Program-made: the position numbers and the translations under genes
Assembly (NCBI GenBank): GCA_903828515.1
Contig: CAIKMD010000002.1
Location: forward strand, 744,001-808,000
DNA length: 64,000 nt
Reading direction: 5' to 3'
Source of the DNA: an uncultured Rhodospirillales bacterium
GTDB lineage: Bacteria > Pseudomonadota > Alphaproteobacteria > ATCC43930 > CGMCC-115725
Part shown: piece after piece, positions 50,578 to 58,719 of the stretch
Layout: each line of letters begins with the position of its first letter
How positions within the stretch are numbered: position 1 is the first letter of the stretch
Notes under the pieces: generated by a model
Database searches by the model: none
Seen by the model: only the letters and a program-made list of their open reading frames with translations
Told to the model about the DNA's origin: nothing

Positions 50578-51588
50578 CTATTTCGCCGGCATCAGCTTGG
50601 CATAGCGCTTGTCGACGAATTGTTCGGGCTTCAGATCGGCCTTCATCAAATTCTGCGATTTGTACCACGCGATCTGATGCGCGAGGTCGTCCAGCACGAC
50701 GCGGCTTTCGCTGTCGAGATAGGGCGTCGCGCGGTCGATCATCGGTGCGGGAATACTGGTGAACTTCGACAACAGCTCGAGCATCGCGGGCGCGTCGGGC
50801 CCGTCCTGGCGCTTGTTGTCGGCGGTGGCGAAGGCCGCGTGGTAGTCATGCGCGCCCTGGCGATAGGCGACGAGGAAGCGCCTGACCATCTCGCCGCGCT
50901 CGTCGGCTGCCTTGGTCGAGGTGAAGGCGACCGCGCCCATCCAGCCCGGCGCGAGATCGCTGATCCAGCCGAGGTTCTTGATCGTGCCGCGATCGAGCAG
51001 CGCCAAGGCCGGCGTCGCCGGCAGGACCGCCATGTCGATCTGGCCGCCGGCCAGCGCGGTGATGACGTTCGGGATCGATTGTAGCGGCCTGATGGTCAGC
51101 GTGCTCATCGCGAATTTGTTCTTTTCGGCGATCAGCCCGACACTGTATTGCAGGCTGGTCCCGACCTGGGTCATGCCGAGAGAATGGCCAGGCAGCGTCG
51201 ACGCGGTCAGCCCGGCATCGAACGCCTTGTTCGAGCCCAACAGCACGAGATTATAAAAACCTTGCCGCTCGATGGACGCGGATGCGATCACCTGGATGCG
51301 ACCCTGACTCGCCAGCGTATAGAACGCCGCGCCGAGACCGGAGACGCCGAAATCGACGTCACCCGAGGCGAGCGCCACCACCATCGGCTCGGCGCTGTCG
51401 AAATAGACCATCTGCGCGTCGAGGCCCTGTTTGGCGAAATAGCCGCGCTCGATCGCGATCGGCACCGGCGCGTAGGACAGGAGCTTGGTGATCGCGATCT
51501 TGATCGGTTCGGCGCGCGTCGGCGAAACGACGCCCAGCGCTAACGCGAGAACGGTGCCGAGGAGAACGGAGCACATGCGGCGTTTCAT
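50578..51588 (-). CDS. NitT/TauT-type ABC substrate-binding protein (paralogue 3 of tandem array)
   Basis: Signal peptide; EPIKIAITKLLSYAPVPIAIERGYFAKQGLDAQMVYFDSAEPMVVALASGDVDFGVSGLGAAFYTLASQG. Confidence 0.88.
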   Translation of the reverse strand: MKRRMCSVLLGTVLALALGVVSPTRAEPIKIAITKLLSYAPVPIAIERGYFAKQGLDAQMVYFDSAEPMVVALASGDVDFGVSGLGAAFYTLASQGRIQVIASASIERQGFYNLVLLGSNKAFDAGLTASTLPGHSLGMTQVGTSLQYSVGLIAEKNKFAMSTLTIRPLQSIPNVITALAGGQIDMAVLPATPALALLDRGTIKNLGWISDLAPGWMGAVAFTSTKAADERGEMVRRFLVAYRQGAHDYHAAFATADNKRQDGPDAPAMLELLSKFTSIPAPMIDRATPYLDSESRVVLDDLAHQIAWYKSQNLMKADLKPEQFVDKRYAKLMPAK

Positions 51589-52595
51589 TTCCCCGCAACC
51601 TTGAGCAGCGCGTAGCGGCTGTCGATCAGGTTGGACGTATCGGCATCGCCCTTCATCAGGTTCTGCGATTTGTACCAGGCGATCTGGTTGGCGACGCCGG
51701 CCGCGTCGATCCGGCCGTCGGCGTCGACATAGGGAATCGCGCGGTCGATCTCGTCGGCCGACACACCGCTGAAATCCGACATCAGCTTGAGCATCGCCGG
51801 CGCGGTCGGCTGATCCTTGCGCACGCCGTCGGGCGTCACGAACGCGTCGTGGAAATCCTTGATGCCTTTGCGATAGGCGATCATGAATTTCTTGACCATG
51901 TCGCCGCGCTCGTTGGCGGCCTTGGTCGAGACGAAGGCGGCGCTGCCGGTGAGGTTCGAGGCGACATCGGCCGACCAGGCGAGCAGCTTGATCTCGCCAT
52001 TCTTGATCGGTCCGAGAATGGGCGCGCCGGGCAGGACCGCGGCATCGACCGAGCCGCCGCTCAGGGCCGAGATCACGTTGCTGTTGGATTGGAGCGGCTT
52101 CACGGTCACGTCGCTCATGCTGAAGCCGTCTTTGATCGCGAGCGCGCCGATCGCATAATGCAGGCTGGTGCCGACCTGAGTGATCGCAATGCTGTGGCCC
52201 TTCAGATCGTGGACCGATTTCAGCCCGGCGTCATAAGCCTTGTTCGAGGCGACGAAAGCGAGGTTGTAGAAACCCGGCGCGTCGCCGCCCGACGATGCGA
52301 CGAGCCGTAACTGGCCCTGACTTGCCAACGTGTAGAAGCCCGCCGACATGCCGGCGACGCCGAACGACGCATCGCCCGAGGCGACGGCGACGGCGATCGG
52401 CTGCGCGCTGTCGAAATAGACCATTTCGACGTCGAGGCCTTCGGCCTTGAAGTAACCGTGTTCGAGAGCGACCGGGACCGCCGGATAGCCGATCAGTTTC
52501 GAGATCGCGACCTTGACCGTCTCGGCGCGTGCGGGCGCGGTCAGAGTCAGTGCGAGCGCAGCGGCAAGCATGCTCCGCGACGTGATTCCAGGCAT
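51585..52595 (-). CDS. NitT/TauT-type ABC substrate-binding protein (paralogue 2)
   Basis: ETVKVAISKLIGYPAVPVALEHGYFKAEGLDVEMVYFDSAQPIAVAVASGDASFGVAGMSAGFYTLASQGQLRL; 4-bp overlap with paralogue 3. Confidence 0.88.
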   Translation of the reverse strand: MPGITSRSMLAAALALTLTAPARAETVKVAISKLIGYPAVPVALEHGYFKAEGLDVEMVYFDSAQPIAVAVASGDASFGVAGMSAGFYTLASQGQLRLVASSGGDAPGFYNLAFVASNKAYDAGLKSVHDLKGHSIAITQVGTSLHYAIGALAIKDGFSMSDVTVKPLQSNSNVISALSGGSVDAAVLPGAPILGPIKNGEIKLLAWSADVASNLTGSAAFVSTKAANERGDMVKKFMIAYRKGIKDFHDAFVTPDGVRKDQPTAPAMLKLMSDFSGVSADEIDRAIPYVDADGRIDAAGVANQIAWYKSQNLMKGDADTSNLIDSRYALLKVAGK

Positions 52596-52614
52596 CGTCG
52601 TCCTCCCCGTTTTA

Positions 52615-53619
52615 TTATTTTCCCGCGTGAAGCGGGATCGCGTAGCGGCTGTCGATCAACTGGTCGGCCTTGACCTCGCCCTTCATGAGGCCCTGGCTGG
52701 CGTACCAGGTAATCTGACGGCCGATATCGGTGCTGTCGAGCCGCCCTTGCGCATCGAGATAGGGTGTCGCGCGGTCGAGATCTTCGGTCGAGACGCCGGT
52801 GAAATTCGACAGGAGGGTGAGCATGGCGGGCGCGGTAGGTCCGTTCTGGCGCTTCTCGCCGGGCCCGGTGAAGGCGTCGTGATAATCCTGAGTACCGTGG
52901 CGATAGGCGAGGAGGAAGCGTTTCACCAGGTCGCTGCGATCATTCGCCGTCTTGGTCGAGGTGAAGGCGGCGCTGCCGGTCCAGCCCGGCGCCAGATCGC
53001 CGACCCAGCCGAGCACCTTGATCGTGCCCTTTTGAATGAGCGGCAGCGCGGGGGTGGCGGGCAGGATGCCGACATCGATGGTGCCGCCGGTCAAGGCCGA
53101 GATCACGTTGCTGTTCGATTGCAGCGGCTTCATGTTGAGCGACTTGAAATCGAAATTGTATTTATCGGCGACGAGGCCGGCGCTGTAGTGGAGGCTGGTG
53201 CCGACCTGGGTCACGCCGATCGAATGGCCGGGCAGGTTTTTGGCTTCCTTCAATCCGCCTTCGAAGGCCTTGATCGATTCAAGAAAGACCAGATTGTAGA
53301 AACCCGGCTGCTCGCCTGACGAGCCGGCGAGGAGACGCAACTGGCCCTGGCCGGCCAGCGTGTAGAACCCTGCGCTCAGGCCCGAGATGCCGAAATCGAT
53401 ATCGCCCGAGGTGACGGCGACCGCGATCGGTTGCGCGCTGTCGAAGAACACCATCTCGGCATCGATGCCCTGGGCCTTGAAATAACCGCGCTCGATCGCG
53501 ATGGGCGTCGCCGGATAAGAGGCGAGCTTCGACAGCCCGACCTTGATCGTCTCGGCTTGCGCCGGCCCCATGAGTGCCAAGGCGACGACGCCGGCAAGTG
53601 CAACAACACCCGATTTCAT
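52615..53619 (-). CDS. NitT/TauT-type ABC substrate-binding protein (paralogue 1)
   Basis: MKSGVVALAGVVALALMGPAQAETIKVGLSKLASYPATPIAIERGYFKAQGIDAEMVFFDSAQPIAVAVTSGDIDFGISGLSAGFYTLAGQG. Confidence 0.88.
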   Translation of the reverse strand: MKSGVVALAGVVALALMGPAQAETIKVGLSKLASYPATPIAIERGYFKAQGIDAEMVFFDSAQPIAVAVTSGDIDFGISGLSAGFYTLAGQGQLRLLAGSSGEQPGFYNLVFLESIKAFEGGLKEAKNLPGHSIGVTQVGTSLHYSAGLVADKYNFDFKSLNMKPLQSNSNVISALTGGTIDVGILPATPALPLIQKGTIKVLGWVGDLAPGWTGSAAFTSTKTANDRSDLVKRFLLAYRHGTQDYHDAFTGPGEKRQNGPTAPAMLTLLSNFTGVSTEDLDRATPYLDAQGRLDSTDIGRQITWYASQGLMKGEVKADQLIDSRYAIPLHAGK

Positions 53620-53642
53620 CGATCTTTCCTCCGGAACGGAAC

Positions 53643-55724
53643 TCAACCCGATCTGATGTAGCGCACGGCGTGGTCGCGGCCAAACAGATAAAGCAGCGTG
53701 CGCAGCGCCTCGCCGCGCGGGCTGGCGAGCGTCGGATCGCGGGTCAGGATCAGCTTGGTGTCTTCGCGCGCCGTCGCCAGAAGATCGCTGTGGACCGCGA
53801 GATCGGCGAGGCGCAATTCGGGCATGCCGCTCTGGCGCGTGCCGAGCACTTCGCCCGCGCCGCGCAGGCGCAAATCTTCTTCGGCGATGCGGAACCCGTC
53901 GTCACTGTCGCGCAATATCTTCAAACGCGCTGTGGCGGTCGCGCTGAGCGGGGCGGTATAGACCAACAGGCAGGTCGAGGCGGCGTCGCTGCGGCCGATG
54001 CGCCCACGCAGCTGATGCAACTGAGCAAGGCCGAAGCGTTCGGCATGTTCGACCACCATGATCGTGGCGGCGGGTACGTCGACACCAACCTCGACCACCG
54101 TGGTCGCGACCAGAAGGTCGATCGCGCCATTGGCGAAGGCGGCCATCGCAACGTCGCGCTCGGCGCCTTTCATCTTGCCGTGGACGAGACCGACGCGGGC
54201 GCCGAAAATTTTCTTCAACGCCTCGAAACGCTCGGTCGCGGCGGCAAGGTCGCTGAGTTCCGATTCATCGACCAGCGGGCAGATCCAGTAGATCTTGGTG
54301 CCGCTGTCGAGCGCGCGTTTGACCGCCTGGATGACATCGGGCAGACGGTCGGCGGGCAGGGTGCGCGTCGTAATCGGCTTGCGGCCCGCCGGCTTCTCGG
54401 TCAGGTGCGAGGAATCGAGATCGCCATAGGCCGTGAGCATCAGGGTGCGCGGGATCGGCGTCGCGGTCATGACGAGAATATCGACACCGTCGCCTTTCTC
54501 GGCGAGGGCCATGCGCTGTTCGACGCCGAAGCGGTGTTGCTCGTCGATCACGGCAAGCGCCAGATCCTTGAACACGACATCGTCGGAAAAGAGCGCGTGG
54601 GTCCCGACCGCGATGCCGATCTGGCCTGCGGCGAGGCGTTCGAGGATGGCGGCGCGCGGCTTGCCCTTCTCGCGTCCGGTGAGCAGCGCGATCTCGACGC
54701 CCGAGCCTTGGGCAAGCTTGGTCAGCGTCGCGTAATGCTGGCGCGCGAGAATTTCGGTCGGCGCCATCAGCGCGGCCTGCGCGCCGGCCTCGACCGCGTC
54801 GAGCATCGCGGCGAGGCCGACCACGGTCTTGCCGCTGCCGACATCGCCCTGCAGCAGACGCATCATGCGCGAGGGCTGCGCCATGTCGTGTGCGATCTCG
54901 TCGATCGACCGGCGCTGCGACGGGGTGAGGCTGAAGGGGAGACCCGCGAAGACCTTGGCGCGCAGCGTGCCGGGCGCGGTGACGGATCGACCCGCGACGC
55001 GTTTGACGTGTTCGCGCATCAGGCCAAGCGCCAACTGGTTGGCCAGCAGTTCGTCATAGGCGAGGCGCATGCGCGGCTTGGTCGTCGGCTCGAAGTCTTC
55101 GGCGCGCTCGGGCGTGTGCGCGGCTTCGAGGCTGGCGCGCCACGACGTCCAGCCTTCGCGCTGTTGGTAAGCGGGGTCGAGCCATTCCGGCAGGTCGCGC
55201 ACGCGGGTCAGCGCGCTTTCGACCGCCTTGCCCATGATCCGCAGGCTCAACCCGGCGGTCAGGCCATAGACCGGCTCGACCGGCTTCATCTTCGCCGCGT
55301 CCTCGGGCGAGAAGATATGGTCGGGATGGGTGATCTGGACGACGTTGTTGTAGTGCTCGATCTTGCCGCTGATGACGCGCGTCGCGCCGACCGGCAGGAG
55401 CTTTTCGAGGTAGTCGCCCTTCACATGGAAGAACACGAGGAACAGGGTGCCGGTCTCGTCGCGGCATTTGACCCGGTAGGGCTGGCGCGGGTTGTTCGGA
55501 ATTTGGTGCGCCTCGATCGTGACCGTCATGGTCGCGATCACGCCGTCCGGGGCATCGGCGATTTTGGGCGCAAAGCTGCGGTCGATCAGCCCGGCCGGCA
55601 AATGCCACAACAGGTCGACGACCAGCGGCAGGCCCAGTGTCTCGAACAATTTGGCAAGCCGCGGCCCCACGCCCTTCAAGGACGTGACCGGCGCGAAGAG
55701 CGGGTTTAGGATATCGGGACGCAA
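53643..55724 (-). CDS. recG: ATP-dependent DNA helicase RecG
   Basis: LLQGDVGSGKTVVGLAAMLDAVEAGAQAALMAPTEILARQHY...VIDEQHRFGVEQRMAL...TATPIPRTLMLTAYGDLD...QLHQLRGRIGRSD. Confidence 0.97.
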   Translation of the reverse strand: MRPDILNPLFAPVTSLKGVGPRLAKLFETLGLPLVVDLLWHLPAGLIDRSFAPKIADAPDGVIATMTVTIEAHQIPNNPRQPYRVKCRDETGTLFLVFFHVKGDYLEKLLPVGATRVISGKIEHYNNVVQITHPDHIFSPEDAAKMKPVEPVYGLTAGLSLRIMGKAVESALTRVRDLPEWLDPAYQQREGWTSWRASLEAAHTPERAEDFEPTTKPRMRLAYDELLANQLALGLMREHVKRVAGRSVTAPGTLRAKVFAGLPFSLTPSQRRSIDEIAHDMAQPSRMMRLLQGDVGSGKTVVGLAAMLDAVEAGAQAALMAPTEILARQHYATLTKLAQGSGVEIALLTGREKGKPRAAILERLAAGQIGIAVGTHALFSDDVVFKDLALAVIDEQHRFGVEQRMALAEKGDGVDILVMTATPIPRTLMLTAYGDLDSSHLTEKPAGRKPITTRTLPADRLPDVIQAVKRALDSGTKIYWICPLVDESELSDLAAATERFEALKKIFGARVGLVHGKMKGAERDVAMAAFANGAIDLLVATTVVEVGVDVPAATIMVVEHAERFGLAQLHQLRGRIGRSDAASTCLLVYTAPLSATATARLKILRDSDDGFRIAEEDLRLRGAGEVLGTRQSGMPELRLADLAVHSDLLATAREDTKLILTRDPTLASPRGEALRTLLYLFGRDHAVRYIRSG

Positions 55725-55754
55725 GGTCCCCTTCTAACAAGAGGAAGCGAGCCC

Positions 55755-56894
55755 GTGAAGCGCAGCGACCGCAAAATCCTCACCACCCATGTCGGCAGCC
55801 TGCCGCAGCTCATTCCGCTCGACAAGGACGCGTCCGATTACGCGGCGAAACTCCCCGCTTCGGTCGCCGTCGTGGTCGAGAGGCAGCGCGGGCTCGGCCT
55901 CGATCTCATCAACGAGGGCGAATACACCAAAGGCGGCGACTGGCTGAGCTATCTCGAAGACCGCTTCGGCGGCTTCGAGCCGCGCCCACCCAAGGAAGGG
56001 GTGCATCTTCTGGCGCGCGGCAAGGACCGCGAGGAATTCGCCGAGTTCTATCGCTACGCGGTCGAGAGCAACACGCTGTTCTATGCACCCGGCGGGCTGA
56101 TCAACAAGATGCGGCCGAGCTGGGTCGCGACGGCGCCGATCACCTATCAGGGCAAGGCCGCGCTCGATCGCGAGATCGAGATATTCGGAGGCCATGTGCG
56201 GCCGGGCGAGGACGCGTTCATCACCAGCACCGCGCCCGCGAGCCTGGAGCCCTATCGCGAGAACGAGTTCTACAAGACGCCGGAAGAATTCCTTTATGCG
56301 ATCGCGGAGGCGATGCGGGTCGAATACCGCGCGATCGTCGATGCCGGGTTCGTGCTGCAGGTCGACGATGCATGGTTGCCCGCTTTATGGGATCGCATTG
56401 GGATGCAGATGGGATTGGCGGCGTTCAAGCAGCGCTGCGAAATCCGCGTCGAGGCGTTGAACCACGCGCTCGCCGGAATCCCCGAGGACCGCATTCGCTA
56501 TCACCTGTGCTGGGGAAGCTGGCATGGGCCGCACGCCTACGACCTCGAGATGAAATACGTTGTCGACCTGATGCTGAAAGTAAAGGCGCAGGCCTATTCC
56601 TTCGAGGCCGCCAATGCGCGCCACGAGCACGAATACGCGGTGTGGGAGAGCGTAAAACTACCGCCGGGCAAGATCGTCATCCCCGGCGTCATTACCCATT
56701 CGACGGATACGATCGAGCATCCGGAACTGGTGGCGCAACGGATCGCGCGGTTCGCCGCTTTGGTCGGCAAGGAGAACGTGATCGCCGGCGCCGATTGCGG
56801 CTTCGGTGGCCGCTCACACCCGCAGATCGCCTGGGCCAAGCTCAAAGCGCTGACCGAAGGTGCGGCCCTGGCGTCGAAGAATTTGTTTCGCTGA
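55755..56894 (+). CDS. Cobalamin-independent methionine synthase II / MetE-C-terminal-like protein
   Basis: ILTTHVGSLPQL...IRYHLCWGSWHGPHAYDLEMKY...VIPGVITHSTDTIEHPELVAQRI...NVIAGADCGFGGRSHPQIAWAKLKALTEGA (zinc ligand pattern). Confidence 0.9.
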   Translation: MKRSDRKILTTHVGSLPQLIPLDKDASDYAAKLPASVAVVVERQRGLGLDLINEGEYTKGGDWLSYLEDRFGGFEPRPPKEGVHLLARGKDREEFAEFYRYAVESNTLFYAPGGLINKMRPSWVATAPITYQGKAALDREIEIFGGHVRPGEDAFITSTAPASLEPYRENEFYKTPEEFLYAIAEAMRVEYRAIVDAGFVLQVDDAWLPALWDRIGMQMGLAAFKQRCEIRVEALNHALAGIPEDRIRYHLCWGSWHGPHAYDLEMKYVVDLMLKVKAQAYSFEAANARHEHEYAVWESVKLPPGKIVIPGVITHSTDTIEHPELVAQRIARFAALVGKENVIAGADCGFGGRSHPQIAWAKLKALTEGAALASKNLFR

Positions 56895-56904
56895 CGGACG
56901 ACGG

Positions 56905-57297
56905 TCAAACGATCGAAGCGGCGACCGATCCGTAATAGTCGCGGATTTCCGAGCCGAAAGCGTGGTCGCCCATGTCGGGCCACGCTTGCGCCGCATCGAA
57001 GCTCGGTGCGTTCTTCAGCGTCTCTTCGGGAATGCCGACGACGTAGGCGTCGCGCTGGCGATCGTATTTCATCATCGCCCACGGCATCGCAAACAGCCGG
57101 CCGCCCACGCCGAGGAAACTGCCGTAATTGAGCACGGCATAGTCGACCTGGCCGGTGACCTTGTCGATCATCACGTCTTCGATATGGCCGAGATTGTCGC
57201 CGTTCGGGTTCTCGACCCGCCGGCCGGCTACCTTGTCCGATGAAATGAGACGCGGCGTCTCTTTCGCGACCGGGGCCGCTTCTACGTTTGTCGCCAT
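56905..57297 (-). CDS. PRC-barrel domain protein
   Basis: RLISSDKVAGRRVENPNGDNLGHIEDVMIDKVTGQVDYAVLNYGSFLGVGGRLFAMPWAMMKYD. Confidence 0.92.
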   Translation of the reverse strand: MATNVEAAPVAKETPRLISSDKVAGRRVENPNGDNLGHIEDVMIDKVTGQVDYAVLNYGSFLGVGGRLFAMPWAMMKYDRQRDAYVVGIPEETLKNAPSFDAAQAWPDMGDHAFGSEIRDYYGSVAASIV

Positions 57298-57382
57298 GGC
57301 AATCTCCTCGCGCGATGCGTTCGGGAGCGTAGGCGGACAAACACCGGCGGCGACAGGCTCGGAAACTACCTAATGAAGAAAA

Positions 57383-58354
57383 TCACATCCGCAACAAACG
57401 CTTCGCATTCCCACTGAGGATCTTTTCCTTGTCCGTCGCGTTCAGCGTGAGCGCGTTGATCCAGTCGGTGCCGGGCGGGTTGTCGACGAACGGGTAATCG
57501 ATCGAGAACATGATGCGATCGATGCCGAGTTCGGTGATGCAGCATTGCAGCGCCGGGTCGGAGAAGAAGCCGCTCGTCGTGATGTAGAAATGCTCGCAGA
57601 AGATGTCGCGGAAGGATTTCGACGCCGTCTTGTTGACGCCGCGGCTCAAGGCCTGGTTGATGCGCCACAGGAAGAACGGCAATCCCTCGCCGAGATGGCC
57701 GAGGACGATCTGCAGTTTCGGGTATTTGTCGAACACACCCGACAGCACCATGCGGATGCCCTGCGTCGCGGTCTCGACGGTGAAGCCCCAGCCGGCCGAG
57801 GCGAGGGTCGGGTAGTCCTTGAGGTAGTCCTTGTAATAGAGATCGACGACGGCCTTCTGCGGATAGGCCGGGTGGATGTAGATCGGCACGTCCAGGGCCT
57901 GCGCGCGCTCGAAGATCGGCCAGAAGCGCTTGTCGTCGTGAAACACGCCGTTGGTCAGGCCGTGGATCATCGCGCCCTTGAAGCCGTATTTGGTGACCGT
58001 CCGCTCCAACTCGTCAGCGGCGGCCTTGGGATCGGGGGTGGGGCAGACCGAGAAGGCGGAAAACCGCTTCGGGTTGGCCTGGCACGCTTCATAAAGGCGG
58101 TCATTGGCGCGTTTGGCCAGCGCGACCGCGGTCTCGGGGTCCATCTTCTGTACCGACGGCGCGCCGTGCGACAGGACCTGAATATCGATCCCGGCCTCGT
58201 CCATTTCCTTGAGGCGCAACGCGCCGAGATCGCCCAGGCGGTCGCCGATATGGGACGGACGACTCGCGGCCGCGTCCTCGGGGGCAAAGAGCGACTTCAC
58301 CTCGGCATCGAGGTAGTGCTCTTCGAGCGCGATCACGAGCGGCTTTTGGGCCAT
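57383..58354 (-). CDS. Amidohydrolase 2 family protein (ACMSD-like)
   Basis: PLVIALEEHYLDAEVKSLF...RLKEMDEAGIDIQVLSHGAPSVQKMDPETAVALAKRANDRLYEACQANPKRFSAFSVCPTPDPKAAADEL...IMFSIDYPFVDN. Confidence 0.92.
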   Translation of the reverse strand: MAQKPLVIALEEHYLDAEVKSLFAPEDAAASRPSHIGDRLGDLGALRLKEMDEAGIDIQVLSHGAPSVQKMDPETAVALAKRANDRLYEACQANPKRFSAFSVCPTPDPKAAADELERTVTKYGFKGAMIHGLTNGVFHDDKRFWPIFERAQALDVPIYIHPAYPQKAVVDLYYKDYLKDYPTLASAGWGFTVETATQGIRMVLSGVFDKYPKLQIVLGHLGEGLPFFLWRINQALSRGVNKTASKSFRDIFCEHFYITTSGFFSDPALQCCITELGIDRIMFSIDYPFVDNPPGTDWINALTLNATDKEKILSGNAKRLLRM

Positions 58355-58437
58355 GCATTCCTCCACTGCGTATTTGATGGTGTTTCTAACAGGCGGAGGG
58401 CTTGATCGCAATTCGATGGCGAGACACATTGATCCCC

Positions 58438-58707
58438 ATGAACGATGCGCAGGAGATCAGGCGTAAGCGCCTGCTCTATCAAAGCGGGCATCGCGGAACC
58501 AAGGAGAGCGATCTCCTCTTGGGCGCGTTCGCGTCCGCGCATGTCCACAGTTTCACCCCCGAACAACTCGATCGTTACGAGGCGATCCTCGACGAGAGCG
58601 ATCCCGACCTGTTCGACTGGCTGACCCTCCGGCACGAGCCGCCGGCCGAGAAAATGACCGACGTGCTGCGCCTGCTGCTCGATTTCCGGTATCAGCGGCC
58701 GAGTTGA
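58438..58707 (+). CDS. sdhE: FAD assembly factor SdhE
   Basis: MNDAQEIRRKRLLYQSGHRGTKESDLLLGAFASAHVHSFTPEQLDRYEAILDESDPDLFDWL; RGxxE motif. Confidence 0.95.
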   Translation: MNDAQEIRRKRLLYQSGHRGTKESDLLLGAFASAHVHSFTPEQLDRYEAILDESDPDLFDWLTLRHEPPAEKMTDVLRLLLDFRYQRPS

Positions 58708-58719
58708 TGCAGCGTATGC

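Noticed and set aside
53574-55709. 711-aa plus-strand ORF opposite recG
   Set aside because: Antisense shadow of recG; low-complexity charged composition, no domain signature.
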